Both the position numbers and the translations under genes were made by a program. From SZUA-430 sp965227535 (GTDB lineage Bacteria > Pseudomonadota > Alphaproteobacteria > Micropepsales > Micropepsaceae), in assembly GCA_965227535.1 (NCBI GenBank), contig OZ245761.1:930001-994000 (forward strand): a stretch of 64,000 bases of DNA. Reading direction: 5' to 3'. Of this stretch, positions 8,793 through 18,272 are shown one piece after another. Each line of letters starts with the position of its first letter. Within the stretch, counting starts at the first letter, position 1. The notes under the pieces are model-generated. The model was not told the origin of the DNA, did no database searches, and worked only from the letters and a program-made list of their open reading frames with translations.

Positions 8793-11700
8793 TCAGAACT
8801 TCTTCGTCACCGAGATGAATGCCCGGCGGCCGATGTAGTCGTAGTTTGAGGTGAAAGGCGATTTGCCGACCGTAGTAATTTCCGCGAGATTGGCAGACGA
8901 CACACTTGGAGGCTCTTCGTCGAACAAGTTGGCCACGCCCAGCGTAATGCGCATGTCCTCGCCGAACTCCTTCGTCACCGACGCAGAGTGATACATCCGC
9001 GACTCCGCGATCAGATCGCGGCAGGTCGCACCCCCGAAGATCACGCTGTTTGGACACGTCGTCCCGTTAGCGTCGATGAAGTCGGAGATGTCGCTCGTGT
9101 GCTGGATGGCTTCAATCGCCCAGAACACGCTCCATTCGCCCTTGGTCCACTCGAACTGGAAGTCGCCCACCCAGATCGGTTCGCCGTCCTCGCCGTTGTT
9201 CGACACTTCCGTGCCTTCGAACAGCGCGACCGTATCCTCGAACTGCCACGTCATTTGCGAAAGGAACCTCAGATCGCCCCAGCCGTCACCCAGTTCCTGG
9301 CGCGCCTCGACAGTGACGTCAACGCCGCGGTTTGTCTGATTGTTGATGTTGATGAAGCTGTCACGCACCTCGTCGATCGTGAACGGATCCGTGACGGTGC
9401 CGCGCGTGAACAATGCGCATAGCGGATCGTTCGGGAAGAAGTCCGACGCGTAGCATCCGCTGACGATGTTCCCAGCGCCGAGCTGAGCGATTTCGCCTTC
9501 GACTTCGATTTCGAAGTAGTCGAGGGCGATGCTCAACCGCGTCCCCTCTGGCAGGAACTCGTTGGGCGTCAGCACAACGCTCACGCTCTTGGCAACCGAC
9601 GTTTCGGGCTTCAGGACGCCCAAGCCGCCGCCGGTGACGATCGTCGCGGTGATCGCACCACCGAGGTAGCCCGGAGGGATACCGTCCGCAGCACAATTGT
9701 CGGCGAACTGTTGCGAGATCGTGCCGTTGGCGAGGTTGTTACCCCATTGGATACAGGGATCGACGTTGCGCTGCGACAGGAAGCTCGTCTGATCCGCGAG
9801 GAAGAGCTCGAACAGCTGCGGCGCGCGGAACGACGTTCCGTACGTGCCGCGGAAACGCAGCCAATCGTTGACCTGCCAGTTGGCGCCGATCTTATACGTC
9901 TCGTCGCCATCACCCACCGTGTCGACTTCCGTATAGCGACCCGACAGACGAACGTTGAACGATTTGGCGAACGGCGCATCGGTCAACAACGGAATGTCGC
10001 CTTCTGCGAAGAACTCCGTCGTCGTGCTTTCACCCGCCGTGATGCCAGCGCCGGACAGACCCCAGCTGTTGTTGGCCAACGTTATCGCACCAGGCGTGTC
10101 ATTGATCTCGTCGTTGCGCCACGCAGCGCCCAACGCAACGTCCACGGGGCCTGCCCAGATTTCAAAGAGCGTGCCCGTGACCGTGGCTTCGGCCGACATT
10201 TGCGTATAGGTCGTGTTCCCAGTTTCTTCATCGAACAGGAACGCGCGTTGCTGAGGTGTAAAGTTGCCGCGCAGGACCTCAGGATCGGTCCAGTTGATGT
10301 CGATGCAAGGACGGCCGCTGATCGGCAGGAACGTGCCGACGCACGATGACGTGCGGAAATCTTGGCTATCGATCGCTTCTTGTAGAACAACCTGCTGGTA
10401 GTAGTCGGCCTCTGACCGGCTGTACTGGCCATAAGCTTCCCATGACCAACCGGCCAAGAAGCCGCCGAAGTCCCCCTTCGCACCGGCCATGCCGCGGTAG
10501 TAGTCGACTTTCTGCCCACTATCGAACCAATCGGTGATCACCGTCGGGCTAAGCAAATAGTCCCCGGTCCAACCCGGCGCGAACGGATCGCCTGCTGACG
10601 GATCGCCGAAGAAGATCGCCGGCAACGTCGAGTCTGACGTAAAACCGAACTGCCAGAACTGGCGCACGCCATTTTGATAGGTCTCGCGACGATTGTAGAG
10701 GGCCTCCGCGAACACCTCGACGGCATCAGTGATCTGATAAGCACCATCTACATACGCGGTGTAGCGTTCCGTCTCCGGAATGAACGTCGCGTCGCGCACG
10801 AACGGATGTGTCGCGTTTTCGACACCGTAAGAAGGTCCGTCATAGCCCACGGGGAAGAACCCGTTAGGAGTCCCCAGTTGGAAGGGATCCAACGGCGCGG
10901 CAAGTGGTGGAATGTAATTCTGCAGATTGTCGCCGGGATAGTTGTACTGCATGCGCACCATCGGCCGCCCGTTGGGCGCGACGGTGTTCGACGGATTGGC
11001 GCTGTAGATGTAGCTGTAATCGTACAGCCAGACATGGCCCCACAAAAGATCGCGGCAGGCAGGATTACCCGTGCGCGGATCAATCCGGTCGACGCGCTGG
11101 CCGCCTTGGTTGAAGACATTGTCTTCCGCGCAGTCCAGATAGTCGCGATCGCCGATCTTGAGCTCATGGCGCTTGTAGTAGTCGACCGAAGCCTGGATGT
11201 GCCCCCCGTCGAACGTCATCCCCCAAAGCGCGTTATAGCGTTCTTCCTCGCCGCCGGATTCAAACGGCGCGCCGTAGAACGCTTGGCCCTCGATCCCATC
11301 GGTATCGCGCTTCGTGATGATGTTGACAACGCCAGCGACAGCGTCGGAGCCATAAACCGACGAGGCGCCATCCTTCAGGATTTCGACGGACTCGATCATC
11401 GACTGCGGAATGACGTTCAAGTCGAACGGACCGACCGCGCCGCGTGCGCCCGCTGGTCCCGCGCGCCGGCCGTTGAGCAGAACGAGTGTACGTTCCGCGC
11501 CGAGACCGCGCAGTGAAATCGTCTGCGTACCCGGACCGCCGTTTGTAACGAACGCCGATGAAATCGCCGACGTGATCTGCGCCGAGCCCTTGGCGACCGA
11601 CGACGACTGGATGGTGGTCGCCGTGTCGATGCTGCCGCGCTTTTCCGCCTTGTCCGGATCGATAATCTGCACCGGCGAGGGGCTGGTAAATTCGTTCTTC

Positions 11701-11873
11701 TTCAGGCGGGTACCGGTGACGGTCACCTTCTCGACCGGCTTGTCAGCTTCTTCAGCCGGCGGCGCCGCCGCATCCTGTGCAAACGCGACCGACGCCCCGA
11801 CGGACATTGCGACCGCCGAAACGCTGGTCATCAGAATAGCGCGCCAGCCGGCACGTTCCGTAATGCTGCTCAT
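8793..11873 (-). CDS. TonB-dependent outer-membrane receptor
   Basis: 1026 residues from the ATG at 11873, with GGATGGGGG just upstream. A signal peptide covers about residues 1-32 (cleavage after AFA). The plug domain (about 45-170) includes VTGTRLKKNEF, SLRGLGAERTLVLLNGRR and IESVEILKDGASSVYGSDAV, classic TonB-receptor elements. The remainder is a 22-strand barrel ending in a terminal Phe (VTKKF). It imports a ligand too large or scarce for porins, energised by TonB-ExbBD. The ligand is not evident: no cobalamin riboswitch or Fur box was found upstream, and the neighbours are a sulfotransferase and a small secreted protein. The gene stands alone with its own terminator. Confidence 0.93.
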   Translation of the reverse strand: MSSITERAGWRAILMTSVSAVAMSVGASVAFAQDAAAPPAEEADKPVEKVTVTGTRLKKNEFTSPSPVQIIDPDKAEKRGSIDTATTIQSSSVAKGSAQITSAISSAFVTNGGPGTQTISLRGLGAERTLVLLNGRRAGPAGARGAVGPFDLNVIPQSMIESVEILKDGASSVYGSDAVAGVVNIITKRDTDGIEGQAFYGAPFESGGEEERYNALWGMTFDGGHIQASVDYYKRHELKIGDRDYLDCAEDNVFNQGGQRVDRIDPRTGNPACRDLLWGHVWLYDYSYIYSANPSNTVAPNGRPMVRMQYNYPGDNLQNYIPPLAAPLDPFQLGTPNGFFPVGYDGPSYGVENATHPFVRDATFIPETERYTAYVDGAYQITDAVEVFAEALYNRRETYQNGVRQFWQFGFTSDSTLPAIFFGDPSAGDPFAPGWTGDYLLSPTVITDWFDSGQKVDYYRGMAGAKGDFGGFLAGWSWEAYGQYSRSEADYYQQVVLQEAIDSQDFRTSSCVGTFLPISGRPCIDINWTDPEVLRGNFTPQQRAFLFDEETGNTTYTQMSAEATVTGTLFEIWAGPVDVALGAAWRNDEINDTPGAITLANNSWGLSGAGITAGESTTTEFFAEGDIPLLTDAPFAKSFNVRLSGRYTEVDTVGDGDETYKIGANWQVNDWLRFRGTYGTSFRAPQLFELFLADQTSFLSQRNVDPCIQWGNNLANGTISQQFADNCAADGIPPGYLGGAITATIVTGGGLGVLKPETSVAKSVSVVLTPNEFLPEGTRLSIALDYFEIEVEGEIAQLGAGNIVSGCYASDFFPNDPLCALFTRGTVTDPFTIDEVRDSFININNQTNRGVDVTVEARQELGDGWGDLRFLSQMTWQFEDTVALFEGTEVSNNGEDGEPIWVGDFQFEWTKGEWSVFWAIEAIQHTSDISDFIDANGTTCPNSVIFGGATCRDLIAESRMYHSASVTKEFGEDMRITLGVANLFDEEPPSVSSANLAEITTVGKSPFTSNYDYIGRRAFISVTKKF

Positions 11874-12501
11874 GTAGCCCCCATCCACGCGCCCTCAGCC
11901 AGGCGCCCAAAACGCACGACGCGCGGACGCCAACCCTGGTTCGTCCGCCTCAATCCACCTGTTGCGTGCTTTTCGCTTCCGGCTCCCGCCCCCGCGGTTA
12001 CCGCATTTGCGCCCCAAGACCCGCAACTTGTGCAAAGATCGTAATAATGGCTGCAACCACCGGTCAACCGAACCGGTCCGAACCGATGCAGTTTGTTACA
12101 CTTTTTGCATCAATCCGGACACAGAGCGGCGCGCGCGCTACAGTTCGGGTGCACGGGAAACGGGCGATACGCCTTTTTTTGCGTCCGGCAAGAGAATGCA
12201 TGCGCGAAGCACTCCGCATCAAGAACATAATAAGAACAGTAGCAGAGCGTGGTGACGCGTGTGCGCGGTCACAGGTCGTTGAACACGCCCAGGCGTCGTT
12301 ACCTAGTCACCCGCTAGTCGGCCGCGCGCCCGTACGTTGGATCGCGGGCTCGCTCCTCGAACTGATCGTTCTCGTTTTCATCATTTACTGCGGATCGTCG
12401 TGGCGGTTGGTTTTCGAAGTGCCGGTCGGCCGCCTAATCGCGCGCGCCCGAGCCCATCACGCCCAACAGGTCACGGCGCTTGCCGTTCTGGTAGCGCGGG
12501 C
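11874..12501. other. intergenic region upstream of the TonB receptor
   Basis: 628 bp between the receptor start and the end of the small secreted gene, both on the minus strand. It must hold the receptor promoter. An AT-richer stretch lies at about 12040-12250. I found no convincing -35/-10 pair, riboswitch or terminator. An open frame crosses it on the plus strand but has no ribosome-binding site, no recognisable domain and Arg-rich composition, so I do not call it a gene. Confidence 0.5.
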
Positions 12502-12870
12502 TCACTCTTTCGGCCGGCAACATCCGCGCAGCAACCCGCCGTCGAGTTCCAGCATCAGCCCGTACGGCCACGGCTCATCGCCGTCGCTGTCGTTGCACGA
12601 GGGATGCTCGTCGTAGATTAGCGCGCGATTGTTCTTGCCTTCAAACGTCACGCGCCACGTCGCGGGCCGCATCATCGCATTGTCGACCCGTGAGATGCGA
12701 AGCCTCGCTTCCCCAAGATCGTCTTTGTAGTTGACCCGCGAGGTATCCAGAATCTCAAGCGACCAAAACGGCTCGCCTCCGAAGCACGCGAGCGGCGCAG
12801 GCAAGCCTTTAGTGTCGACAGCGGCAGGCGCTGCCGCCGCCGCCAACCAAATGGCCGCCACCACGCTCAT
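12502..12870 (-). CDS. small secreted protein, COG3650-like
   Basis: 122 residues from the ATG at 12870, with GGGAGAG 6 bp upstream. An N-terminal signal peptide (about residues 1-17, ending APAAV) precedes a short domain with LACFGGEPFWSLEI, the hallmark of the COG3650 family of predicted periplasmic or membrane-associated proteins. The tail contains paired cysteines (RGCC) plus others, suggesting disulfides. Function is unknown. It is divergent from the amine oxidase gene, with a 115-bp shared upstream region. Confidence 0.7.
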   Translation of the reverse strand: MSVVAAIWLAAAAAPAAVDTKGLPAPLACFGGEPFWSLEILDTSRVNYKDDLGEARLRISRVDNAMMRPATWRVTFEGKNNRALIYDEHPSCNDSDGDEPWPYGLMLELDGGLLRGCCRPKE

Positions 12871-12985
12871 GCCACTCTCCCACCACAGGTCGCCCGACGT
12901 TCTAGAGGCCTCGGGCGCGTTCATCAAACAGTTTGGCCCTCCGCCGCCGGCAAACTAGAGTGGCCCGAAATGAAGCGAACACGCC

Positions 12986-14134
12986 ATGCCGTCATTTGAC
13001 ATTGCCGTCGTCGGCCTAGGCGCTGTCGGCGGCGCGGCGATGCTGGCCGGCGCACGCGCTGGCGTGAAGGTCATCGGCTTCGACCGCTTTGCCCCGCCGC
13101 ACGTCTTCGGCTCCACGCATGGCGAGACGCGCATCGTTCGCGCCGCCATCGGCGAAGGCATAGTCTACACGCCCTTTGCGCTACGCTCGTTCGAACTGTG
13201 GGATCAACTGAGCGCCGAGACCGGCGAGAGCCTTGTCACCCGCTGCGGCCTGCTGCTGCTCGGCGGCGTGCTACCCCACGCGATGCACGCGCCCGTCGAC
13301 TTCATGGAAACGACAATCGATGCCGCCCGCGCCCACAGGATCCCGCATGAAATCTTAAGCGGCGCGCAGACGCGTGCGCGCTTTCCCGCCTACTCCCGAT
13401 TCGACGGCGACCGCGCCTACTTCGAGCCCGGCGCCGGTATGGCCTATCCGGAGCGCACCGTCGCCGCTCAGATCAAGCGTGCTAAGGAATTGGGCGCGCA
13501 GATCCGCCTCAACACCCCCGTACTCTCGATCGCCAAAGACGGCGACGCGGTGACCGTGCAAACACAAACGGAGACGATCCACGCCGCGCACGTCGTGCTG
13601 GCCGCCGGCGCATGGACCCCAGGTTTTCTACCGCCGTCACAAGCGAACCGCCTCACAGTCACGCGACAAACCCTGCATTGGTTCGCGCCACCGCCGAACC
13701 CATCCGCCTACGAACCGCAGCGAATGCCGGTCTTCATTTGGGACGACCTTTACGGTTTCCCCATGGCAACGCCCGGTGGCGGCGTAAAGATCGCAACAGA
13801 AACGCTCGATGCGGTCGTGCATCCGGACAACGCGCCGCGCGAGATCACCCGCAACGACATCGACATCGTGACGCCGCGTGTACGCGCGGCCTTTCCCGAA
13901 CTCGGCGCCCACATGCGCGGCGCGACCTGCCTCTACACCGCGACGCCCGATTTCAACTTTTGGGCGGGCCACCATCCCGACATCCCGCGTGTCACCATCG
14001 TATCCGCCTGCTCCGGACACGGCTTCAAACACGCCGCCGCGTTGGGCGAGGCCGTGATCGGCAAAACGCTCTCGATCCCCGCGACGCCCATACCCGCTTC
14101 ATGGAATATCGCAGCCCCCGCCGCCCCTGTTTAG
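12986..14134 (+). CDS. solA: FAD-dependent amine oxidase (sarcosine / N-methyltryptophan oxidase family)
   Basis: 382 residues. The Rossmann FAD loop is VVGLGAVGGAA at residues 8-18, followed by FGSTHGETRIVR, the conserved S-x-H-G segment of monomeric sarcosine oxidases. The family Cys that carries covalent FAD is present in GATCLYTATPDFNFWAGHHP, and the C-terminal SGHGFKHAAALGEA motif is intact. The enzyme oxidatively demethylates N-methyl amino acids to formaldehyde, H2O2 and the free amine in the cytoplasm. Substrate preference within the family (sarcosine, N-methyl-tryptophan, pipecolate) cannot be decided, so the symbol is by family resemblance. It ends 4 bp into the convergent ABC permease gene. 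Confidence 0.85.
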   Translation: MPSFDIAVVGLGAVGGAAMLAGARAGVKVIGFDRFAPPHVFGSTHGETRIVRAAIGEGIVYTPFALRSFELWDQLSAETGESLVTRCGLLLLGGVLPHAMHAPVDFMETTIDAARAHRIPHEILSGAQTRARFPAYSRFDGDRAYFEPGAGMAYPERTVAAQIKRAKELGAQIRLNTPVLSIAKDGDAVTVQTQTETIHAAHVVLAAGAWTPGFLPPSQANRLTVTRQTLHWFAPPPNPSAYEPQRMPVFIWDDLYGFPMATPGGGVKIATETLDAVVHPDNAPREITRNDIDIVTPRVRAAFPELGAHMRGATCLYTATPDFNFWAGHHPDIPRVTIVSACSGHGFKHAAALGEAVIGKTLSIPATPIPASWNIAAPAAPV

Positions 14135-15663
14135 CGCCGCGCCGGGCTCACCGCGCGCACGCCCGCGAGAAAACCAATGGTGACGAGCGCGACGATCGCT
14201 GCGGCCCAACTGCCCGACGCGGCGATAGCGCCGGTTGCGGCCCAGGCGATGGATGAAAATGCCTCCGACAGCGTCGCAATGCGCGAAGACGTATGGCGGC
14301 GGCGGAACTGGCTGCGCTTGGCCTGCGCGCGAAACCAGAACTGTATCGCCGTGGCCGACGCCGCCGACGCGGCGATAGCGCAGGCGGTGATGATCGCCAC
14401 GTTCAGCGAATAGAACGTCAACCCGATAACGAACGGAAAAAAGACAACGGCGATACACTGCATGACCGCCGCGATCTTCGCGCGCAGTAACTGCGTTTGC
14501 GCAATAGGCGCCGTGAGCACCAGGTCAGGCGCGTCCTCGCCCGAAATCGTAAGCCAAGCCAGGCCGCCCGCAAGCTGACCCGCCGCCATCGCCAACACCG
14601 GCGCCAGCACCACGGCTGCGCCGCCATCGCTCCCGTAGCTGTGCCAGAGAAGCAGCGCCGGAGGCGCCAGATAAAGCAACTGCATCAAAGACTGCGACAA
14701 CAGCCAAGGATCGCGCATCAGCAGCAGCCGCTCCTTGCGCCGCAAAGCGGCCGACGCCGACTCGACACGAAACATGCGCGGCGCGCTGTGAGTGCTGCTC
14801 GAACCGTGCGAAACACCTGACGCCGCGACGGCATAGTCCGCAAAGCGCGGCGCATAGGCCAACGTCGTCACGACAAACACAATCGCAGCTGAAGCCACCA
14901 CGCCGATCATGAGCGGCACGTCGCCCAGCGCCGCTCGAGCAGGCCACCACAGCGTGCTGTCGACATCGGGCGCATACGCCAACACGGTGTCCGATTGAAG
15001 AAACGCAAAGCGCGCGATGGTCCCCGTCGAGAACATCGCGACGACTTGGAGTCCGATGACGAACATCCCGCCAATGACGGCGGCGGCGATTTGAGCCGCC
15101 ATCCGCGTCCGCTTCGGGCCGATGAACTGAAACAGCGAAACCGTAAGAACGACCGCAAGCGCCGTGGCGACCATCGAAACGGCGAGGATCACGCCATACG
15201 CGCCAAGCCACCGCACCCCACCCTGCCAGGCGAGCACGTTGACGAACGGCGCCAACAGCAGCAACGACATCGCGCCGACAGACAAAGCGATCGCGCCGAT
15301 GCGAACGGCGAACAATCGCTGCGACCGCGCCGGCGAACTCAAGATCAGCTCCAGGTCCGATCGGGTGTAGAACGTGCGCGTGACGCTCTCCATCGCCTGA
15401 GACAGAATCGCCGAACCCGACAGAACCGCGCCCGCCGTCACCGCGATCAGCGTCGGCAAATCCCGCTCAAGCGCCACGGCGGCGAGATGCCCCACCGCGA
15501 AATACGCCACCAAATGCATAAACCCGACAAACGCGACGACGCCGCCCAGCGCAACCCTGCGCAACCGTTCAGGCCGCCCGGCCGTCATCATGGCCAGCGT
15601 CTCGCGCCAGGCGAGCCGCGTCTCGTGCCGCGCAAACCAGGTCAGCGATCCGGACGCACTCAT
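14131..15663 (-). CDS. ABC exporter permease, large (about 12 membrane segments)
   Basis: 510 residues with roughly twelve hydrophobic segments. The protein starts MSASGSLTWFARHETRLAWRE and carries a cytoplasmic loop with FRVESASAALRRKERLLLMR in its middle, as in large ABC-2-type permeases of alphaproteobacteria. The ATG overlaps the ATPase stop (ATGA at 15660-15663), so it forms a transporter with that gene. The substrate is unknown. Its 3' end overlaps the amine oxidase gene by 4 bp in convergent orientation. Confidence 0.85.
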   Translation of the reverse strand: MSASGSLTWFARHETRLAWRETLAMMTAGRPERLRRVALGGVVAFVGFMHLVAYFAVGHLAAVALERDLPTLIAVTAGAVLSGSAILSQAMESVTRTFYTRSDLELILSSPARSQRLFAVRIGAIALSVGAMSLLLLAPFVNVLAWQGGVRWLGAYGVILAVSMVATALAVVLTVSLFQFIGPKRTRMAAQIAAAVIGGMFVIGLQVVAMFSTGTIARFAFLQSDTVLAYAPDVDSTLWWPARAALGDVPLMIGVVASAAIVFVVTTLAYAPRFADYAVAASGVSHGSSSTHSAPRMFRVESASAALRRKERLLLMRDPWLLSQSLMQLLYLAPPALLLWHSYGSDGGAAVVLAPVLAMAAGQLAGGLAWLTISGEDAPDLVLTAPIAQTQLLRAKIAAVMQCIAVVFFPFVIGLTFYSLNVAIITACAIAASAASATAIQFWFRAQAKRSQFRRRHTSSRIATLSEAFSSIAWAATGAIAASGSWAAAIVALVTIGFLAGVRAVSPARR

Positions 15664-16415
15664 GCGGCGGCCGCATCCTGTTCGACGATGGCCAGGAACA
15701 TATCCTCAAGCGTCGTGTCGCCGCTGCCGACGCGCGCGCGCAGCTCGCTTAGCGTACCTTCCGCAATCAACCGCCCGCCCGAAATCACGCCGATGCGATC
15801 GGCCATACGCTCCGCAATCTCAAGAATGTGCGTGGTCATGATGACCGTGGCGCCCGCGCGCACGCGCTCGGTAAGCACATTTTTGACCAGCCGCGCGCTG
15901 CCCGCATCGAGCCCCGTCAGCGGTTCGTCCAAGATGATCAACTTCGGCTCATGCACAAGCGCGCCCGCAAGCGCCACCTTCTGACGCATGCCGCGCGAAA
16001 ATTGCTCACAGCGCGTATGAGCGACCTTCTCGAGCCCCAGCCATCCGATGAGATCCTGAGCGCGCGCCTCGGCCAGCGTCTTGTCGACGCTCCAAAGCCC
16101 CGCGACGAACTCCAGATATTCGGTCGGCGTCAGCTTGTCGTAGATCATCGGCTCATCCGACAGCCAGCCCACGATCTGCTTCGCAGCGACCTGCTCGACT
16201 CGCGCATCGATGCCGAAGATCGAGATCGCGCCCGCATCCGGCTGCAGCAACCCACTCACCATGCGCAACGTCGTCGTCTTGCCGGCGCCGTTCGGCCCCA
16301 GGAGCATATAGAACTCGCCGGACCGAACCGTGAGGTCCAACCCTTCGACGGCGGGTCGGTCAAATGATTTTCGAAGCCCCTTGATCTCGAGAGCCGGCGG
16401 AGATGTTTCGCGCAT
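15660..16415 (-). CDS. ABC exporter ATP-binding protein
   Basis: 251 residues. Walker A is GPNGAGKTTT near residues 38-47, Walker B is LIILDEPLTGLD, and the H-loop is MTTHILEIAERMADR. The signature motif is the variant FSRGMRQKV in place of LSGGQ, seen in this ABC-2 subfamily. It is the first gene of a two-gene exporter operon with the permease at 14131. The 228 bp upstream (16416-16643) shows no gene. Confidence 0.9.
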   Translation of the reverse strand: MRETSPPALEIKGLRKSFDRPAVEGLDLTVRSGEFYMLLGPNGAGKTTTLRMVSGLLQPDAGAISIFGIDARVEQVAAKQIVGWLSDEPMIYDKLTPTEYLEFVAGLWSVDKTLAEARAQDLIGWLGLEKVAHTRCEQFSRGMRQKVALAGALVHEPKLIILDEPLTGLDAGSARLVKNVLTERVRAGATVIMTTHILEIAERMADRIGVISGGRLIAEGTLSELRARVGSGDTTLEDMFLAIVEQDAAAA

Positions 16416-16643
16416 CTAATCTGACCCAAAGCCCGCAGTCCGGGGCGTTAGGGCAGATTAAGAAGTGCGGGTTTCAAAGCCCTAAAGAACGGCTGAAGGC
16501 GGCGGTAGCAAACGATTAACCGCATCCGGCCAACGTCCGCACCATTCCGCTTCAGCCGCGAATACGCGAAACTCTTCGGCGCCCCGCTGCCCGTCTCAGA
16601 ACCGACGAAGCGCTGACGGAAAGCGCCGCTGCCGTCTGACGGC

Positions 16644-18089
16644 TCACTCGCCGCGGATCGAGTCGCCTATCACGCGCTTCGCCTGCGTCTTCATATTGGC
16701 CTCCGCGTCGTACAACTGCACGGGTAGCTGCAGAAACGCCGCGTTCAGCTTGCCCATGGACGCCAGCAGCCGGTATAGCGCCACCGCCTCATCGCGATCG
16801 CTGGCGATCAGCAAACTGCGTGTACCCAACGCCGCCTGACGCAGGCCCAACAGATCCGTCATCGAACGATTCAGCTTTGGATCCGCCATCTCCTTGCGCA
16901 AACCTTCGAACGCGCGCTGAACGCTGGCCGCCTGCATCTTATTCACCGCCCGGATCGCGCGGATCGACACCAGATCGTACCAGGCGCGCACCGCGTCGCG
17001 CGTGATCTGACGCTGACTGCTGGTGATGTTCAACAGGGCGCGGCTGTTTCGCTCGCGCGCAGCACGAATTTCAGACCACTCCGATCCGGTGTTGAAGATC
17101 GGAATGACGAGTTCGGCGCCGACGGACGCCTCGCGCGTAATCGACGTGGGATCGAACTCTTCACCGCTCGTGCCCAGGCGCGCCGTTAGTTCGGCCGACG
17201 GCAGCAGTTCAGAATAGGCGGCCGACACAGCATGCCGCGTCTCTGCCTCTTCGGCGCGCGCCGCGTCGAGTTCCGGCACATCCCCCTGCACCGCTGCTTC
17301 GACCTCTTCAAGCGAGGCAGGCGCGGCCGGCAATTTCTCCGGCATCACGATCGTCGAGCGCAACCGCTCGCCCTTCGCATCGAGACAAGCGTTGATGCGC
17401 TGGTCACCCTCCGGCGCCGCCGCCAATGCCGGCACATTGCCGACAACCTGTTCGTACGCGCGCCAACTGTCGCGCAGGTCGGCCAGGTTCGCGATACAGA
17501 GAGCACGCGCCGCCTCCAACGCGGCGACGGTTTGATCGACGTCACTGTCGGTGGCGAGCTTCTTCTCCTGACGCTCGCGAACGTCCTTCAACAAATCCTG
17601 CAGCAGCAAAAGGTCCTGCCGCACAAGATCCAGCACAGCCTCATTGCGCGCCACGTCGACAAACGCTTTCACCGCGTCGAGCAACACCCGTTGCTCCCTG
17701 ACGCGCAGCCTCGCCCGCGCGCCCGAAACGCGCGCCAGCGCGCCGCGCTTCGCCGCACCGTTCCGTCCGCCGGTGAACAGCGGTTGCGTCGCCACCAAAT
17801 CGGCGGACCACGATTGCGTGCGATAGTCGAACTTGCCGGTCTTCTTTTTCACCGACTCCGAGACTTGCTCGATCTCGCTCTCGATCTGCAGCGACGGCCG
17901 CCACTTCGCGTTCGCCTGCGACACGTCTTCGTCCACCTCGCGAAGACGCGCACGCTCCGCCGCCAAATCTGGATTGGTCTGATAGGTAAGGGTCAACGCC
18001 TCCTGCAGCGTCTCCGCACGCACAGCAACCGCACCCAACAAGAGCCCCGCAACCGCTACCCCAAGCCAGGCACGAACGCCGCGGTACAT
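16644..18089 (-). CDS. tolC: TolC-family outer-membrane efflux protein
   Basis: 481 residues from the ATG at 18089, with GGGGGAC 4 bp upstream; the frame stays open to 18143 but lacks a start there of equal quality. A signal peptide (about 1-25, VRAETLQEAL after cleavage) precedes two OEP repeats: an N-terminal LTYQTNPDLAAERARLREVDEDVSQA helix pair and a C-terminal half starting around residue 265. QPLFTGGRN marks the beta-strand region of the first repeat and IPIFNTGSE the second. It is the outer-membrane channel of a type I secretion or multidrug system; no inner-membrane or periplasmic adaptor gene is adjacent. It lies 183 bp downstream of the autotransporter on the same strand. Confidence 0.9.
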   Translation of the reverse strand: MYRGVRAWLGVAVAGLLLGAVAVRAETLQEALTLTYQTNPDLAAERARLREVDEDVSQANAKWRPSLQIESEIEQVSESVKKKTGKFDYRTQSWSADLVATQPLFTGGRNGAAKRGALARVSGARARLRVREQRVLLDAVKAFVDVARNEAVLDLVRQDLLLLQDLLKDVRERQEKKLATDSDVDQTVAALEAARALCIANLADLRDSWRAYEQVVGNVPALAAAPEGDQRINACLDAKGERLRSTIVMPEKLPAAPASLEEVEAAVQGDVPELDAARAEEAETRHAVSAAYSELLPSAELTARLGTSGEEFDPTSITREASVGAELVIPIFNTGSEWSEIRAARERNSRALLNITSSQRQITRDAVRAWYDLVSIRAIRAVNKMQAASVQRAFEGLRKEMADPKLNRSMTDLLGLRQAALGTRSLLIASDRDEAVALYRLLASMGKLNAAFLQLPVQLYDAEANMKTQAKRVIGDSIRGE

Positions 18090-18178
18090 ACTGTCCCCCA
18101 AATATTCTTCTTGGGGTGGGACACTATCGACTGGCCAGGTCACAGCAGGAGCGTAGACTGCGAGGAGGCATAGCGGAT

Positions 18179-18195
18179 GCTGTACGTTGTACAGC
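18179..18195. promoter_or_regulatory. palindrome GCTGTAC-GTT-GTACAGC upstream of the tolC-like gene
   Basis: A perfect 7-bp inverted repeat with a 3-bp centre lies 90-106 bp upstream of the tolC ATG. No U-tract follows on either strand, so it looks like a dimeric regulator site rather than a terminator. The regulator is unknown. Confidence 0.35.
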
Positions 18196-18272
18196 CCCCG
18201 CCACCACAGCTAGGGGTGACTCAACTCAGAGTCGCGCCCCGTGATATCCGCGCCACAAGCGCGAATGGCAGG

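Noticed and set aside
11966..12616. 216-codon plus-strand frame upstream of the TonB receptor
   Set aside because: No ribosome-binding site or domain, and it overlaps the well-supported gene at 12502-12870 on the other strand.
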